From Climacium dendroides (lineage: Eukaryota > Streptophyta > Bryopsida > Hypnales > Climaciaceae): DNA of 64,000 bases. Where the stretch lies: contig CATNNA010000003.1 in assembly GCA_950106755.1 (NCBI GenBank), forward strand, positions 1,240,001 to 1,304,000, in the 5' to 3' direction. Positions 36,257 to 49,375 of this stretch are shown here, in pieces (position 1 is the stretch's first letter; each line of letters opens with the position of its first letter). The notes under the pieces were generated by a model. It did no database searches, had not been told where the DNA came from, and saw only the letters and a program-made list of their open reading frames with translations. Both the position numbers and the translations under genes were made by a program.

Positions 36257-38764
36257 ATGTCCGAAAACATATTACACAAGTTGCGAATCTTCGAAATAAT
36301 TAGGATTCATCAAAAAATGAAGTTTAAGAGAACTCTATTGCTTCCCTACACTTTTCCAATTGAAATGGGTTTAAAAAAAGAAACTCTAAAAATCATGCTA
36401 TATTTAATAGAAACCAAAACATTGAATTATATCGTTCTAACGTGGAAGCATGTCCGAAAACATATTACACAAGTTGCGAATCTTCGAAATAATTAGGATT
36501 CATCAAAAAATGAAGTTTAAGAGAACTCTATTGGTTCCCTACACTTTTCCAATTGAAATGGGTTTAAAAAAAGAAACTCTAAAAATCATGCTATATTTAA
36601 TAGAAACCAAAACAATGAATTATATCGTTTTGACGTGGAAGCATGTCCGAAAACATATTATACAAGTTGCAAATCTTCGAAATAATTAGGATTCATCAAA
36701 AAATGAAGTTTAAGAGAACCCCATTGCTTCCCCACACTTTTCCATTTGAAATGGGTTTAAAAAAAGAAACTCTAAAAATCATGCTATATTTAATAGAAAC
36801 CAAAACGATGAATTATATCGTTTTGACGTGGAAGCATGTCCGAAAACATATTACACAAGTTGCGAATCTTCGAAATAATTAGGATTCATCAAAAAATGAA
36901 GTTTAAGAGAACTCTATTGCTTCCCTACACTTTTCCAATTGAAATGGGTTTAAAAAAAGAAACTCTAAAAATCATGCTATATTTAATAGAAACCAAAACA
37001 ATGAATTATATCGTTTTGACGTGGAAGCATGTCCGAAAACATATTATACAAGTTGCAAATCTTCGAAATAATTAGGATTCATCAAAAAATGAAGTTTAAG
37101 AGAACCCCATTGCTTCCCCACACTTTTCCATTTGAAATGGGTTTAAAAAAGGAAACTCTAAAAATCATGCTATATTTAATAGAAACCAAAACAATGAATT
37201 ATATCGTTTTGAAGTGGAAGCATGTCCGAAAACATATTACACAAGTTGCAAATCTTCGAAATAATTAGGATTCATCAAGAAATGAAGTTTAAGAGAACCC
37301 TATTGCTTCCCCACACTTTTCCAATTGAAATGGGTTTAAAAAAAGAAACTCTAAAAATCATGCTATATTTAATAGAAACCAAAACATTGAATTATATCGT
37401 CCTAACGTGGAAGCATGTCCGAAAACATATTATTCAAGTTGCAAATCTTCGAAATAATTAGGATTCATCAAAAAATGAAGTTTAAGAGAACTCTATTGCT
37501 TCCCCACACTTTTCCAATTGAAATGGGTTTAAAAAAAGAAACTCTAAAAATCATGCTATATTTAATAGAAACCAAAACAATGAATTATATCGTTCTGACG
37601 TGGAAGCATGTCCGAAAACATATTATACAGGTTGCAAATCTTCGAAATAATTAGGATTCATCAAAAAATGAAGTTTGAGAGAACCCTATTGCTTCCCCAC
37701 ACTTTTCCATTTGAAATGGGTTTAAAAAAAGAAACTCTAAAAATCATGCTATATTTAATAGAAACCAAAACAATGAATTATATCGTTTTGAAGTGGAAGC
37801 ATGTCCAAAAACATATTACACAGGTTGCAAATCTTCGAAATAATTAGGATTCATCAAAAATTGAAGTTTAAGAGAACTCTATTGCTTCCCCACACTTTTC
37901 CTATGGAAATGGGTTTAAAAAAGGAAACTCTAAAAATCATGCTATATTTAATAGAAACCAAAACAATGAATTATATCGTTTTGACGTGGAAGCATGTCCG
38001 AAAACATATTCTACAAGTTGCAAATCTTCGAAATAATTAGGATTCATCAAAAAATGAAGTTTAAGAGAACTCTATTGCTTCCCCACACTTTTCCAATTGA
38101 AATGGGTTTAAAAAAAGAAACTCTAAAAATCATGCTATATTTAATAGAAACCAAAACAATGAATTATATCGTTCTGACGTGGAAGCATGTCCGAAAACAT
38201 ATTATACAAGTTGCAAATCTTCGAAATAATTAGGATTCATCAAAAAATGAAGTTTAAGAGAACTCTATTGCTTCCCCACACTTTTCCTATTGAAATGGGT
38301 TTAAAAAAGGAAACTCTAAAAATCATGCTATATTTAATAGAAACCAAAACAATGAATTATATCGTTTTGACGTGGAAGCATGTCCGAAAACATATTCTAC
38401 AAGTTGCAAATCTTCGAAATAATTAGGATTCATGAAAAAATGAAGTTTAAGAGAACTCTATTGCTTCCCCACACTTTTCCTATTGAAATGGGTTTAAAAA
38501 AGGAAACTCTAAAAATCATGCTATATTTAATAGAAACCAAAACAATGAATTATATCGTTTTGAAGTGGAAGCATGTCCGAAAACATATTCTACAAGTTGC
38601 AAATCTTCGAAATAATTAGGATTCATCAAAAAATGAAGTTTGAGAGAACCCTATTGCTTCCGCACACTTTTCCATTTGAAATGGGTTTAAAAAAAGAACC
38701 TCTAAAAATCATGCTATATTTAATAGAAACCAAATAATGAATTATATCGTTTTAAAGTAGAAGC
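36257..38764 (+). repeat. Transitional segment (13 monomers, 2508 bp)
   Basis: This segment starts with an AAAACATTG/CGTTCTAACG monomer and V/P alternation, then CATCAAGAAATG at 37222 and a CCTATGG L-like monomer at 37801. It ends with an X monomer whose tail is TTTAAAGTAGAAGCG. From 37222 the order resembles 40309-41658 and 43203-44745, so its right half belongs with the next block. Confidence 0.75.
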
Positions 38765-41658
38765 GTGTCCAAAAACATATTACACAGGTTGCAAATCTTC
38801 GAAATAATTAGGATTCATCAAAAAATGAAGTTTAAGAGAACCCCATTGCTTCCCCACACTTTTCCATTTGAAATGGGTTTAAAAAAAGAAACTCTAAAAA
38901 TCATGCTATATTTAATAGAAACCAAAACGATGAATTATATCGTTTTGAAGTGGAAGCATGTCCGAAAACATATTACACAAGATGCGAATCTTCGAAATAA
39001 TTAGGATTCATCAAAAAATGAAGTTTAAGAGAACTCTATTGCTTCCCTACACTTTTCCAATTGAAATGGGTTTAAAAAAAGAAATTCTAAAAATCATGCT
39101 ATATTTAATAGAAACCAAAACAATGAATTATATCGTTTTGAAGTGGAAGCATGTCCAAAAACATATTACACAGGTTGCAAATGTTCGAAATAATTAGGAT
39201 TCATCAAAAATTGAAGTTTCAGAGAACTCTATTGCTTCCCCAGACTTTTCCTATTGAAATGGGTTTAAAAAAGGAAACTCTAAAAATCATGCTATATTTA
39301 ATAGAAACCAAAACAATGAATTATATCGTTTTGAAGTGGAAGCATGTCCGAAAACATATTACACAAGTTGCAAATCTTCGAAATAATTAGGATTCATCAG
39401 AAAATGAAGTTTAAGAGAACCCCATTGCTTCCCCACACTTTTCCATTTGAAATGGGTTTAAAAAAAGAAACTCTAAAAATCATGCTATATTTAATAGAAA
39501 CCAAAACAATGAATTATATCGTTTTGACGTGGAAGCATGTCCGAAAACATATTACACAAGTTGCGAATCTTCGAAATAATTAGGATTCATCAAAAAATGA
39601 AGTTTAAGAGAACTCTATTGGTTCCCTACACTTTTCCAATTGAAATGGGTTTAAAAAAAGAAACTCTAAAAATCATGCTATATTTAATAGAAACCAAAAC
39701 AATGAATTATATCGTTTTGAAGTGGAAGCATGTCCAAAAACATATTACACAGGTTGCAAATCTTCGAAATAATTAGGATTCATCAAAAAATGAAGTTTAA
39801 GAGAGCTCTATTGCTTCCCCACACTTTTCCAATTGGAATGGGTTTAAAAAAAGAAACTCTAAAAATCATGCTATATTTAATAGAAACCAAAACGATGAAT
39901 TATATCGTTTTGACGTGGAAGCATGTCCGAAAACATATTACACAAGTTGCGAATCTTCGAAATAATTAGGATTCATCAAAAAATGAAGTTTAAGAGAACT
40001 CTATTGCTTCCCTACACTTTTCCAATTGAAATGGGTTTAAAAAAAGAAACTCTAAAAATCATGCTATATTTAATAGAAACCAAAACAATGAATTATATCG
40101 TTTTGAAGTGGAAGCATGTCCAAAAACATATTACACAGGTTGCAAATCTTCGAAATAATTAGGATTCATCAAAAATTGAAGTTTAAGAGAACTCTATTGC
40201 TTCCCCACACTTTTCCTATTGAAATGGGTTTAAAAAAGGAAACTCTAAAAATCATGCTATATTTAATAGAAACCAAAACAATGAATTATATCGTTTTGAA
40301 GTGGAAGCATGTCCGAAAACATATTACACAAGTTGCAAATCTTCGAAATAATTAGGATTCATCAAGAAATGAAGTTTAAGAGAACCCTATTGCTTCCCCA
40401 CACTTTTCCAATTGAAATGGATTTAAAAAAAGAAACTCTAAAAATCATGCTATATTTAATAGAAACCAAAACATTGAATTATATCGTTCTAACGTGGAAG
40501 CATGTCCGAAAACATATTATACAAGTTGCAAATCTTCGAAATAATTAGGATTCATCAAAAAATGAAGTTTAAGAGAACTCTATTGCTTCCCCACACTTTT
40601 CCAATTGAAATGGGTTTAAAAAAAGAAACTCTAAAAATCATTCTATATTTAATAGAAACCAAAACAATGAATTATATCGTTCTGACGTGGAAGCATGTCC
40701 GAAAACATATTATACAGGTTGCAAATCTTCGAAATAATTAGGATTCATCAAAAAATGAAGTTTGAGAGAACCCTATTGCTTCCCCACACTTTTCCATTTG
40801 AAATGGGTTTAAAAAAAGAAACTCTAAAAATCATGCTATATTTAATAGAAACCAAAACAATGAATTATATCGTTTTGAAGTGGAAGCATGTCCAAAAACA
40901 TATTACACAGGTTGCGAATCTTCGAAATAATTAGGATTCATCAAAAAATGAAGTTTAAGAGAACTCTATTGCTTCCCCACACTTTTCCAATTGAAATGGG
41001 TTTAAAAAAAGAAACTCTAAAAATCATGCTATATTTAATAGAAACCAAAACAATGAATTATATCGTTCTGACGTGGAAGCATGTCCGAAAACATATTATA
41101 CAAGTTGCAAATCTTCGAAATAATTAGGATTCATCAAAAAATGAAGTTTAAGAGAACTCTATTGCTTCCCCACACTTTTCTTATTGAAATGGGTTTAAAA
41201 AAGGAAACTCTAAAAATCATGCTATATTTAATAGAAACCAAAACAATGAATTATATCGTTTTGACGTGGAAGCATGTCCGAAAACATATTCTACAAGTTG
41301 CAAATCTTCGAAATAATTAGGATTCATCAAAAAATGAAGTTTAAGAGAACTCTATTGCTTCCCCACACTTTTCCTATTGAAATGGGTTTAAAAAAGGAAA
41401 CTCTAAAAATCATGCTATATTTAATAGAAACCAAAACAATGAATTATATCGTTTTGAAATGGAAGCATGTCCGAAAACATATTCTACAAGTTGCAAATCT
41501 TCGAAATAATTAGGATTCATCAAAAAATGAAGTTTGAGAGAACCCTATTGCTTCCGCACACTTTTCCATTTGAAATGGGTTTAAAAAAAGAACCTCTAAA
41601 AATCATGCTATATTTAATAGAAACCAAATAATGAATTATATCGTTTTAAAGTAGAAGC
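38765..41658 (+). repeat. HOR block 6, copy 1 (15 monomers, 2894 bp)
   Basis: Markers are CAAGATGCG at 38765, AAAGAAATTC at 38958, AATGTTCG and CCCCAGAC at 39151, CATCAGAAAATG at 39344, S at 39730, CATCAAGAAATG at 40309 and CTTTTCTTATTG at 41081, ending in an X monomer with TTTAAAGTAG. All recur in the next copy at an offset of 2894 bp up to 40695. The monomer at 40888 is a fusion of two that are separate in copy 2. Confidence 0.9.
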
Positions 41659-44600
41659 GTGTCCAAAAACATATTACACAGGTTGCAAATCTTCGAAATA
41701 ATTAGGATTCATCAAAAAATGAAGTTTAAGAGAACCGCATTGCTTCCCCACACTTTTCCATTTGAAATGGGTTTAAAAAAAGAAACTCTAAAAATCATGC
41801 TATATTTAATAGAAACCAAAACGATGAATTATATCATTTTGAAGTGGAAGCATGTCCGAAAACATATTACACAAGATGCGAATCTTCGAAATAATTAGGA
41901 TTCATCAAAAAATGAAGTTTAAGAGAACTCTATTGCTTCCCTACACTTTTCCAATTGAAATGGGTTTAAAAAAAGAAATTCTAAAAATCATGCTATATTT
42001 AATAGAAACCAAAACAATGAATTATATCGTTTTGAAGTGGAAGCATGTCCAAAAACATATTACACAGGTTGCAAATGTTCGAAATAATTAGGATTCATCA
42101 AAAATTGAAGTTTCAGAGAACTCTATTGCTTCCCCAGACTTTTCCTATTGAAATGGGTTTAAAAAAGGAAACTCTAAAAATCATGCTATATTTAATAGAA
42201 ACCAAAACAATGAATTATATCGTTTTGAAGTGGAAGCATGTCCGAAAACATATTACACAAGTTGCAAATCTTCGAAATAATTAGGATTCATCAGAAAATG
42301 AAGTTTAAGAGAACCCCATTGCTTCCCCACACTTTTCCATTTGAAATGGGTTTAAAAAAAGAAACTCTAAAAATCATGCTATATTTAATAGAAACCAAAA
42401 CGATGAATTATATCGTTTTGACGTGGAAGCATGTCCGAAAACATATTACACAAGTTGCGAATCTTCGAAATAATTAGGATTCATCAAAAAATGAAGTTTA
42501 AGAGAACTCTATTGGTTCCCTACACTTTTCCAATTGAAATGGGTTTAAAAAAAGAAACTCTAAAAATCATGCTATATTTAATAGAAACCAAAACAATGAA
42601 TTATATCGTTTTGAAGTGGAAGCATGTCCAAAAACATATTACACAGGTTGCAAATCTTCGAAATAATTAGGATTCATCAAAAAATGAAGTTTAAGAGAGC
42701 TCTATTGCTTCCCCACACTTTTCCAATTGAAATGGGTTTAAAAAAAGAAACTCTAAAAATCATGCTATATTTAATAGAAACCAAAACGATGAATTATATC
42801 GTTTTGACGTGGAAGCATGTCCGAAAACATATTACACAAGTTGCGAATCTTCGAAATAATTAGGATTCATCAAAAAATGAAGTTTAAGAGAACTCTATTG
42901 CTTCCCTACACTTTTCCAATTGAAATGGGTTTAAAAAAAGAAACTCTAAAAATCATGCTATATTTAATAGAAACCAAAACAATGAATTATATCGTTTTGA
43001 AGTGGAAGCATGTCCAAAAACATATTACACAGGTTGCAAATCTTCGAAATAATTAGGATTCATCAAAAATTGAAGTTTAAGAGAACTCTATTGCTTCCCC
43101 ACACTTTTCCTATTGAAATGGGTTTAAAAAAGGAAACTCTAAAAATCATGCTATATTTAATAGAAACCAAAACAATGAATTATATCGTTTTGAAGTGGAA
43201 GCATGTCCGAAAACATATTACACAAGTTGCAAATCTTCGAAATAATTAGGATTCATCAAGAAATGAAGTTTAAGAGAGCTCTATTGCTTCCCCACACTTT
43301 TCCAATTGAAATGGGTTTAAAAAAAGAAACTCTAAAAATCATGCTATATTTAATAGAAACCAAAACATTGAATTATATCGTTCTAACGTGGAAGCATGTC
43401 CGAAAACATATTATACAAGTTGCAAATCTTCGAAATAATTAGGATTCATCAAAAAATGAAGTTTAAGAGAACTCTATTGCTTCCCCACACTTTTCCAATT
43501 GAAATGGGTTTAAAAAAAGAAACTCTAAAAATCATGCTATATTTAATAGAAACCAAAACAATGAATTATATCGTTCTGACGTGGAAGCATGTCCGAAAAC
43601 ATATTATACAGGTTGCAAATCTTCGAAATAATTAGGATTCATCAAAAAATGAAGTTTGAGAGAACCCTATTGCTTCCCCACACTTTTCCATTTGAAATGG
43701 GTTTAAAAAAAGAAACTCTAAAAATCATGCTATATTTAATAGAAACCAAAACAATGAATTATATCGTTTTGAAGTGGAAGCATGTCCAAAAACATATTAC
43801 ACAGGTTGCAAATCTTCGAAATAATTAGGATTCATCAAAAATTGAAGTTTAAGAGAACTCTATTGCTTCCCCACACTTTTCCTATTGAAATGGGTTTAAA
43901 AAAGGAAACTCTAAAAATCATGCTATATTTAATAGAAACCAAAACAATGAATTATATCGTTTTGACGTGGAAGCATGTCCGAAAACATATTATACAAGTT
44001 GCAAATCTTCGAAATAATTAGGATTCATCAAAAAATGAAGTTTAAGAGAACTCTATTGCTTCCCCACACTTTTCCAATTGAAATGGGTTTAAAAAAAGAA
44101 ACTCTAAAAATCATGCTATATTTAATAGAAACCAAAACAATGAATTATATCGTTCTGACGTGGAAGCATGTCCGAAAACATATTATACAAGTTGCAAATC
44201 TTCGAAATAATTAGGATTCATCAAAAAATGAAGTTTAAGAGAACTCTATTGCTTCCCCACACTTTTCTTATTGAAATGGGTTTAAAAAAGGAAACTCTAA
44301 AAATCATGCTATATTTAATAGAAACCAAAACAATGAATTATATCGTTTTGACGTGGAAGCATGTCCGAAAACATATTCTACAAGTTGCAAATCTTCGAAA
44401 TAATTAGGATTCATCAAAAAATGAAGTTTAAGAGAACTCTATTGCTTCCCCACACTTTTCCTATTGAAATGGGTTTAAAAAAGGAAACTCTAAAAATCAT
44501 GCTATATTTAATAGAAACCAAAACAATGAATTATATCGTTTTGAAGTGGAAGCATGTCCGAAAACATATTCTACAAGTTGCAAATCTTCGAAATAATTAG

Positions 44601-44745
44601 GATTCATCAAAAAATGAAGTTTGAGAGAACCCTATTGCTTCCGCACACTTTTCCATTTGAAATGGGTTTAAAAAAAGAACCTCTAAAAATCATGCTATAT
44701 TTAATAGAAACCAAATAATGAATTATATCGTTTTAAAGTAGAAGC
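41659..44745 (+). repeat. HOR block 6, copy 2 (16 monomers, 3087 bp)
   Basis: This has the same order as copy 1 but with 43782 and 43975 as separate monomers. A private GAACCGCATTG and ATATCATTTTG occur in the first monomer. The monomer at 43203 has become class S (GAGCTC), where copy 1 has GAACCCTATTG. This is the last S monomer in the window. Confidence 0.9.
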
Positions 44746-47253
44746 GTGTCCAAAAACATATTACACAGGTTGCAAATCTTCGAAATAATTAGGATTCATC
44801 AAAAAATGAAGTTTAAGAGAACCCCATTGCTTCCCCACACTTTTCCATTTGAAATGGGTTTAAAAAAAGAAACTCTAAAAATCATGCTATATTTAATAGA
44901 AACCAAAACGATGAATTATATCGTTTTGAAGTGGAAGCATGTCCGAAAACATATTACACAAGATGCGAATCTTCGAAATAATTAGGATTCATCAAAAAAT
45001 GAAGTTTAAGAGAACTCTATTGCTTCCCTACACTTTTCCAATTGAAATGGGTTTAAAAAAAGAAATTCTAAAAATCATGCTATATTTAATAGAAACCAAA
45101 ACAATGAATTATATCGTTTTGAAGTGGAAGCATGTCCGAAAACATATTCTACAAGTTGCAAATCTTCGAAATAATTAGGATTCATCAAAAATTGAAGTTT
45201 AAGAGAACTCTATTGCTTCCCCACACTTTTCCTATTGAAATGGGTTTAAAAAAGGAAACTCTAAAAATCATGCTATATTTAATAGAAACCAAAACAATGA
45301 ATTATATCGTTTTGAAGTGGAAGCATGTCCGAAAACATATTACACAAGTTGCAAATCTTCGAAATAATTAGGATTCATCAAAAATTGAAGTTTAAGAGAA
45401 CCCCATTGCTTCCCCACACTTTTCCATTTGAAATGGGTTTAAAAAAAGAAACTCTAAAAATCATGCTATATTTAATAGAAACCAAAACAATGAATTATAT
45501 CGTTTTGAAGTGGAAGCATGTCCAAAAACATATTATACAAGTTGCAAATCTTCGAAATAATTAGGATTCATCAAAAAATGAAGTTTAAGAGAACTCTATT
45601 GCTTCCCCACACTTTTCCAATTGAAATGGGTTTAAAAAAAGAAACTCTAAAAATCATGCTATATTTAATAGAAACCAAAACAATGAATTATATCATTTTG
45701 ACGTGGAAGCATGTCCGAAAACATATTATACAAGTTGCAAATCTTCGAAATAATTAGGATTCATCAAAAAATGAAGTTTAAGAGAACCCCATTGCTTCCC
45801 CACACTTTTCCATTTGAAATGGGTTTAAAAAAAGAAACTCTAAAAATCATGCTATATTTAATAGAAACCAAAACAATGAATTATATCGTTTTGAAGTGGA
45901 AGCATGTCCAAAAACATATTATACAAGTTGCAAATCTTCGAAATAATTAGGATTCATCAAAAAATGAAGTTTAAGAGAACTCTATTGCTTCCCCACACTT
46001 TTCCAATTGAAATGGGTTTAAAAAAAGAAACTCTAAAAATCATGCTATATTTAATAGAAACCAAAACAATGAATTATATCGTTTTGACGTGGAAGCATGT
46101 CCGAAAACATATTATACAAGTTGCAAATCTTCGAAATAATTAGGATTCATCAAAAAATGAAGTTTAAGAGAACCCCATTGCTTCCCCACACTTTTCCATT
46201 TGAAATGGGTTTAAAAAAAGAAACTCTAAAAATCATGCTATATTTAATAGAAACCAAAACAATGAATTATATCGTTTTGAAGTGGAAGCATGTCCAAAAA
46301 CATATTACATAGGTTGCAAATGTTCGAAATAATTAGGATTCATCAAAAATTGAAGTTTAAGAGAACTCTATTGCTTCCCCACACTTTTCCTATTGAAATG
46401 GGTTTAAAAAAGGAAACTCTAAAAATCATGCTATATTTAATAGAAACCAAAACAATGAATTATATCGTTTTGAAGTGGAAGCATGTCCGAAAACATATTA
46501 CACAAGTTGCAAATCTTCGAAATAATTAGGATTCATCAAAAAATGAAGTTTAAGAGAACTCTATTGCTTCCCCACACTTTTCCAATTGAAATGGGTTTAA
46601 AAAAAGAAACTCTAAAAATCATGCTATATTTAATAGAAACCAAAACGATGAATTATATGGTTTTGACGTGGAAGCATGTCCGAAAACATATTACACAAGT
46701 TGCAAATCTTCGAAATAATTAGGATTCATCAAAAAATGAAGTTTTCGAGAACTCTATTGCTTCCCTACACTTTTCCAATTGAAATGGGTTTAAAAAAAAA
46801 AACTCTAAAAATCATGCTATATTTAATAGACACCAAAACAATGAATTATATCGTTTTCACGTGGAAGCATGTCCGAAAACATATTACACAAATTGCAAAT
46901 CTTCGAAATAATTAGGATTCATCAAAAAATGAAGTTTGAGAGAACCCTATTGCTTCCCCACACTTTTCCAATTGAAATGGGTTTAAAAAAGGAAACTCTA
47001 AAAATCATGCTATATTTAATAGAAACCAAAACAATGAATTATATCGTTTTGAAGTGGAAGCATGTCCGAAAACATATTCTACAAGTTGCAAATCTTCGAA
47101 ATAATTAGGATTCATCAAAAAATGAAGTTTGAGAGAACCCTATTGCTTCCGCACACTTTTCCATTTGAAATGGGTTTAAAAAAAGAACCTCTAAAAATCA
47201 TGCTATATTTAATAGAAACCAAATAATGAATTATATCGTTTTAAAGTAGAAGC
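44746..47253 (+). repeat. HOR block 6, copy 3, rearranged (13 monomers, 2508 bp)
   Basis: The copy starts with CAAGATGCG and GAAATTC like copies 1 and 2, then departs into a dimer repeat and ends with an F monomer at 46676 and a TTTAAAGTAG X monomer. The F monomer (GTTTTCGAGAAC, TAGACACC) is the first of a class typical of the 50-60 kb region. A C-to-T change giving ATTACATAGG occurs near 46306-46315. Confidence 0.85.
45325..46289 (+). repeat. Nested dimer repeat, 2.5 copies (386-bp unit)
   Basis: A P-like monomer ending in AAGTGG and TCCAAAAAC alternates with a CCAATTG monomer ending in ACGTGG and TCCGAAAAC. Full dimers lie at 45325-45710 and 45711-46096, and the first half recurs at 46097-46289. 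The two full dimers differ by a CGTTTTG to CATTTTG change near 45694 and by AAAATTGAAG in the first monomer. Confidence 0.85.
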
Positions 47254-48411
47254 GTGTCCAAAAACATATTACACAGGTTGCAAATCTTCGAAATAATTAG
47301 GATTCATCAAAAAATGAAGTTTAAGAGAACCCCATTGCTTCCCCACACTTTTCCATTTGAAATGGGTTTAAAAAAAGAAACTCTAAAAATCATGCTATAT
47401 TTAATAGAAACCAAAACGATGAATTATATCGTTTTGAAGTGGAAGCATGTCCGAAAACATATTACACAAGATGCGAATCTTCGAAATAATTAGGATTCAT
47501 CAAAAAATGAAGTTTAAGAGAACTCTATTGCTTCCCTACACTTTTCCAATTGAAATGGGTTTAAAAAAAGAAATTCTAAAAATCATGCTATATTTAATAG
47601 AAACCAAAACAATGAATTATATCGTTTTGAAGTGGAAGCATGTCCGAAAACATATTCTACAAGTTGCAAATCTTCGAAATAATTAGGATTCATCAAAAAT
47701 TGAAGTTTAAGAGAACTCTATTGCTTCCCCACACTTTTCCTATTGAAATGGGTTTAAAAAAGGAAACTCTAAAAATCATGCTATATTTAATAGAAACCAA
47801 AACAATGAATTATATCGTTTTGAAGTGGAAGCATGTCCGAAAACATATTACACAAGTTGCAAATCTTCGAAATAATTAGGATTCATCAAAAATTGAAGTT
47901 TAAGAGAACCCCATTGCTTCCCCACACTTTTCCATTTGAAATGGGTTTAAAAAAAGAAACTCTAAAAATCATGCTATATTTAATAGAAACCAAAACAATG
48001 AATTATATCGTTTTGAAGTGGAAGCATGTCCAAAAACATATTATACAAGTTGCAAATCTTCGAAATAATTAGGATTCATCAAAAAATGAAGTTTAAGAGA
48101 ACTCTATTGCTTCCCCACACTTTTCCAATTGAAATGGGTTTAAAAAAAGAAACTCTAAAAATCATGCTATATTTAATAGAAACCAAAACAATGAATTATA
48201 TCATTTTGACGTGGAAGCATGTCCGAAAACATATTATACAAGTTGCAAATCTTCGAAATAATTAGGATTCATCAAAAAATGAAGTTTAAGAGAACTCTAT
48301 TGCTTCCCCACACTTTTCCAATTGAAATGGGTTTAAAAAAAGAAACTCTAAAAATCATGCTATATTTAATAGAAACCAAAACAATGAATTATATCGTTTT
48401 GACGTGGAAGC
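47254..48411 (+). repeat. HOR block 6, copy 4 (partial, 6 monomers)
   Basis: This repeats the start of copy 3 at an offset of 2508 bp: CAAGATGCG, GAAATTC, two AAAATTGAAG monomers and the CATTTTGACG monomer at 48026. The sixth monomer at 48219 already differs, with CCAATTG in place of P features. It is followed by the diverged island. Confidence 0.85.
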
Positions 48412-49375
48412 ATGTCCAAAAACATATTACACAGGTTGCAAATGTTTGAAATAATTAGGATTCATCAAAAAATGAAGTTTGAGAGAACCCTATTGCTTCC
48501 CCACACTTTTCCAATTGAAATGGGTTTAAAAAAAAGAAACTCTAAAAATCATGCTATATTTAATAGAAACCAAAACAATGAATTATATCAATTTGAAGTG
48601 GAAGCATGTCTGTAAACATATTCTACAAGTTGCAAATCTTCGAAATAATTAGGATTCATCAAAAAATGAAGTTTAAAAGAACTCTATTGCTTCCCTACAG
48701 TTTTCCAATTGAAGTAGGCTTAAAAAAAGAACCTCTAAAAATCATGCTATATTTAATAGAAACCAAAACAATGAATTATATCGTTTTGACGTGGAAGCAT
48801 GTCCGAAAACATATTACACAAATTGCAAATCTTCGAAATAATCAGGATTCATGAAAAAATGAAGTTTAAAAGAACCCTATTGCTTCCCCACACTTTTCCA
48901 TTTGAAATGGGTTTAAAAAATGAAACTCTACAAATCATGCTATATTTAATAGAAACCAAAACAATGAATTTTATCGTTTTGAAGTGGAAGCATGACCGAA
49001 TACATAGTACAGAAGTTGCAAATCTTCGAAATAATTAGGATTCATGAAAAAATGAAGTTTGAGAGAACCCTATTGCTTCCCCACACTTTTCCAATTAAAT
49101 GGGTTTAAAGAAAGAAACTCTACAAATCATGCTATATTTAATAGAAACCAAAACAATGAATTATATCGTTTTGAAATTGAAGCATGTCCGAAGACATATT
49201 ACACAAGTTGCAAATCTTCGAAATAATTAGGATTCATCAAAAAATGAAGTTTGAGAGAACACTATTGCTTTCCCACACTTTTCCAATTAAATGGGTTTAA
49301 AGAAAGAAACTCTAAAAATCATGCTATATTTAATAGAAACCAAAACAATGAATTATATCGTTTTGAAGTGGAAGC
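48412..49375 (+). repeat. Diverged monomer island (5 monomers, 964 bp)
   Basis: Monomer lengths are 194, 193, 193, 192 and 192 bp. Changes found rarely or nowhere else include an eight-A run at about 48531-48538, AATGTTTGAAAT, GAAGTAGGC, AATCAGGATTCATG, GCATGACCGAATACATAG, the loss of a base giving CCAATTAAATGG in two monomers, TTTAAAGAAAG and GAAATTGAAGC. These monomers are not part of a long HOR. The GAAGTAGGC monomer has relatives at 52271, 54394, 55938 and 59798. The island separates the block 6 arrays from the right-hand families. Confidence 0.88.
48831..48847 (+). other. CENP-B-box-like motif, best match in the window
   Basis: CTTCGAAATAATCAGGA matches 8 of the 9 fixed bases of the CENP-B core NTTCGNNNNANNCGGGN. 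The miss is A for G at the second base of CGGG. Most monomers have TAGG here and match 7 of 9. In one monomer, 7 of 9 on either strand is expected about once every two random sequences by my estimate. The resemblance alone is therefore weak. Confidence 0.3.
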
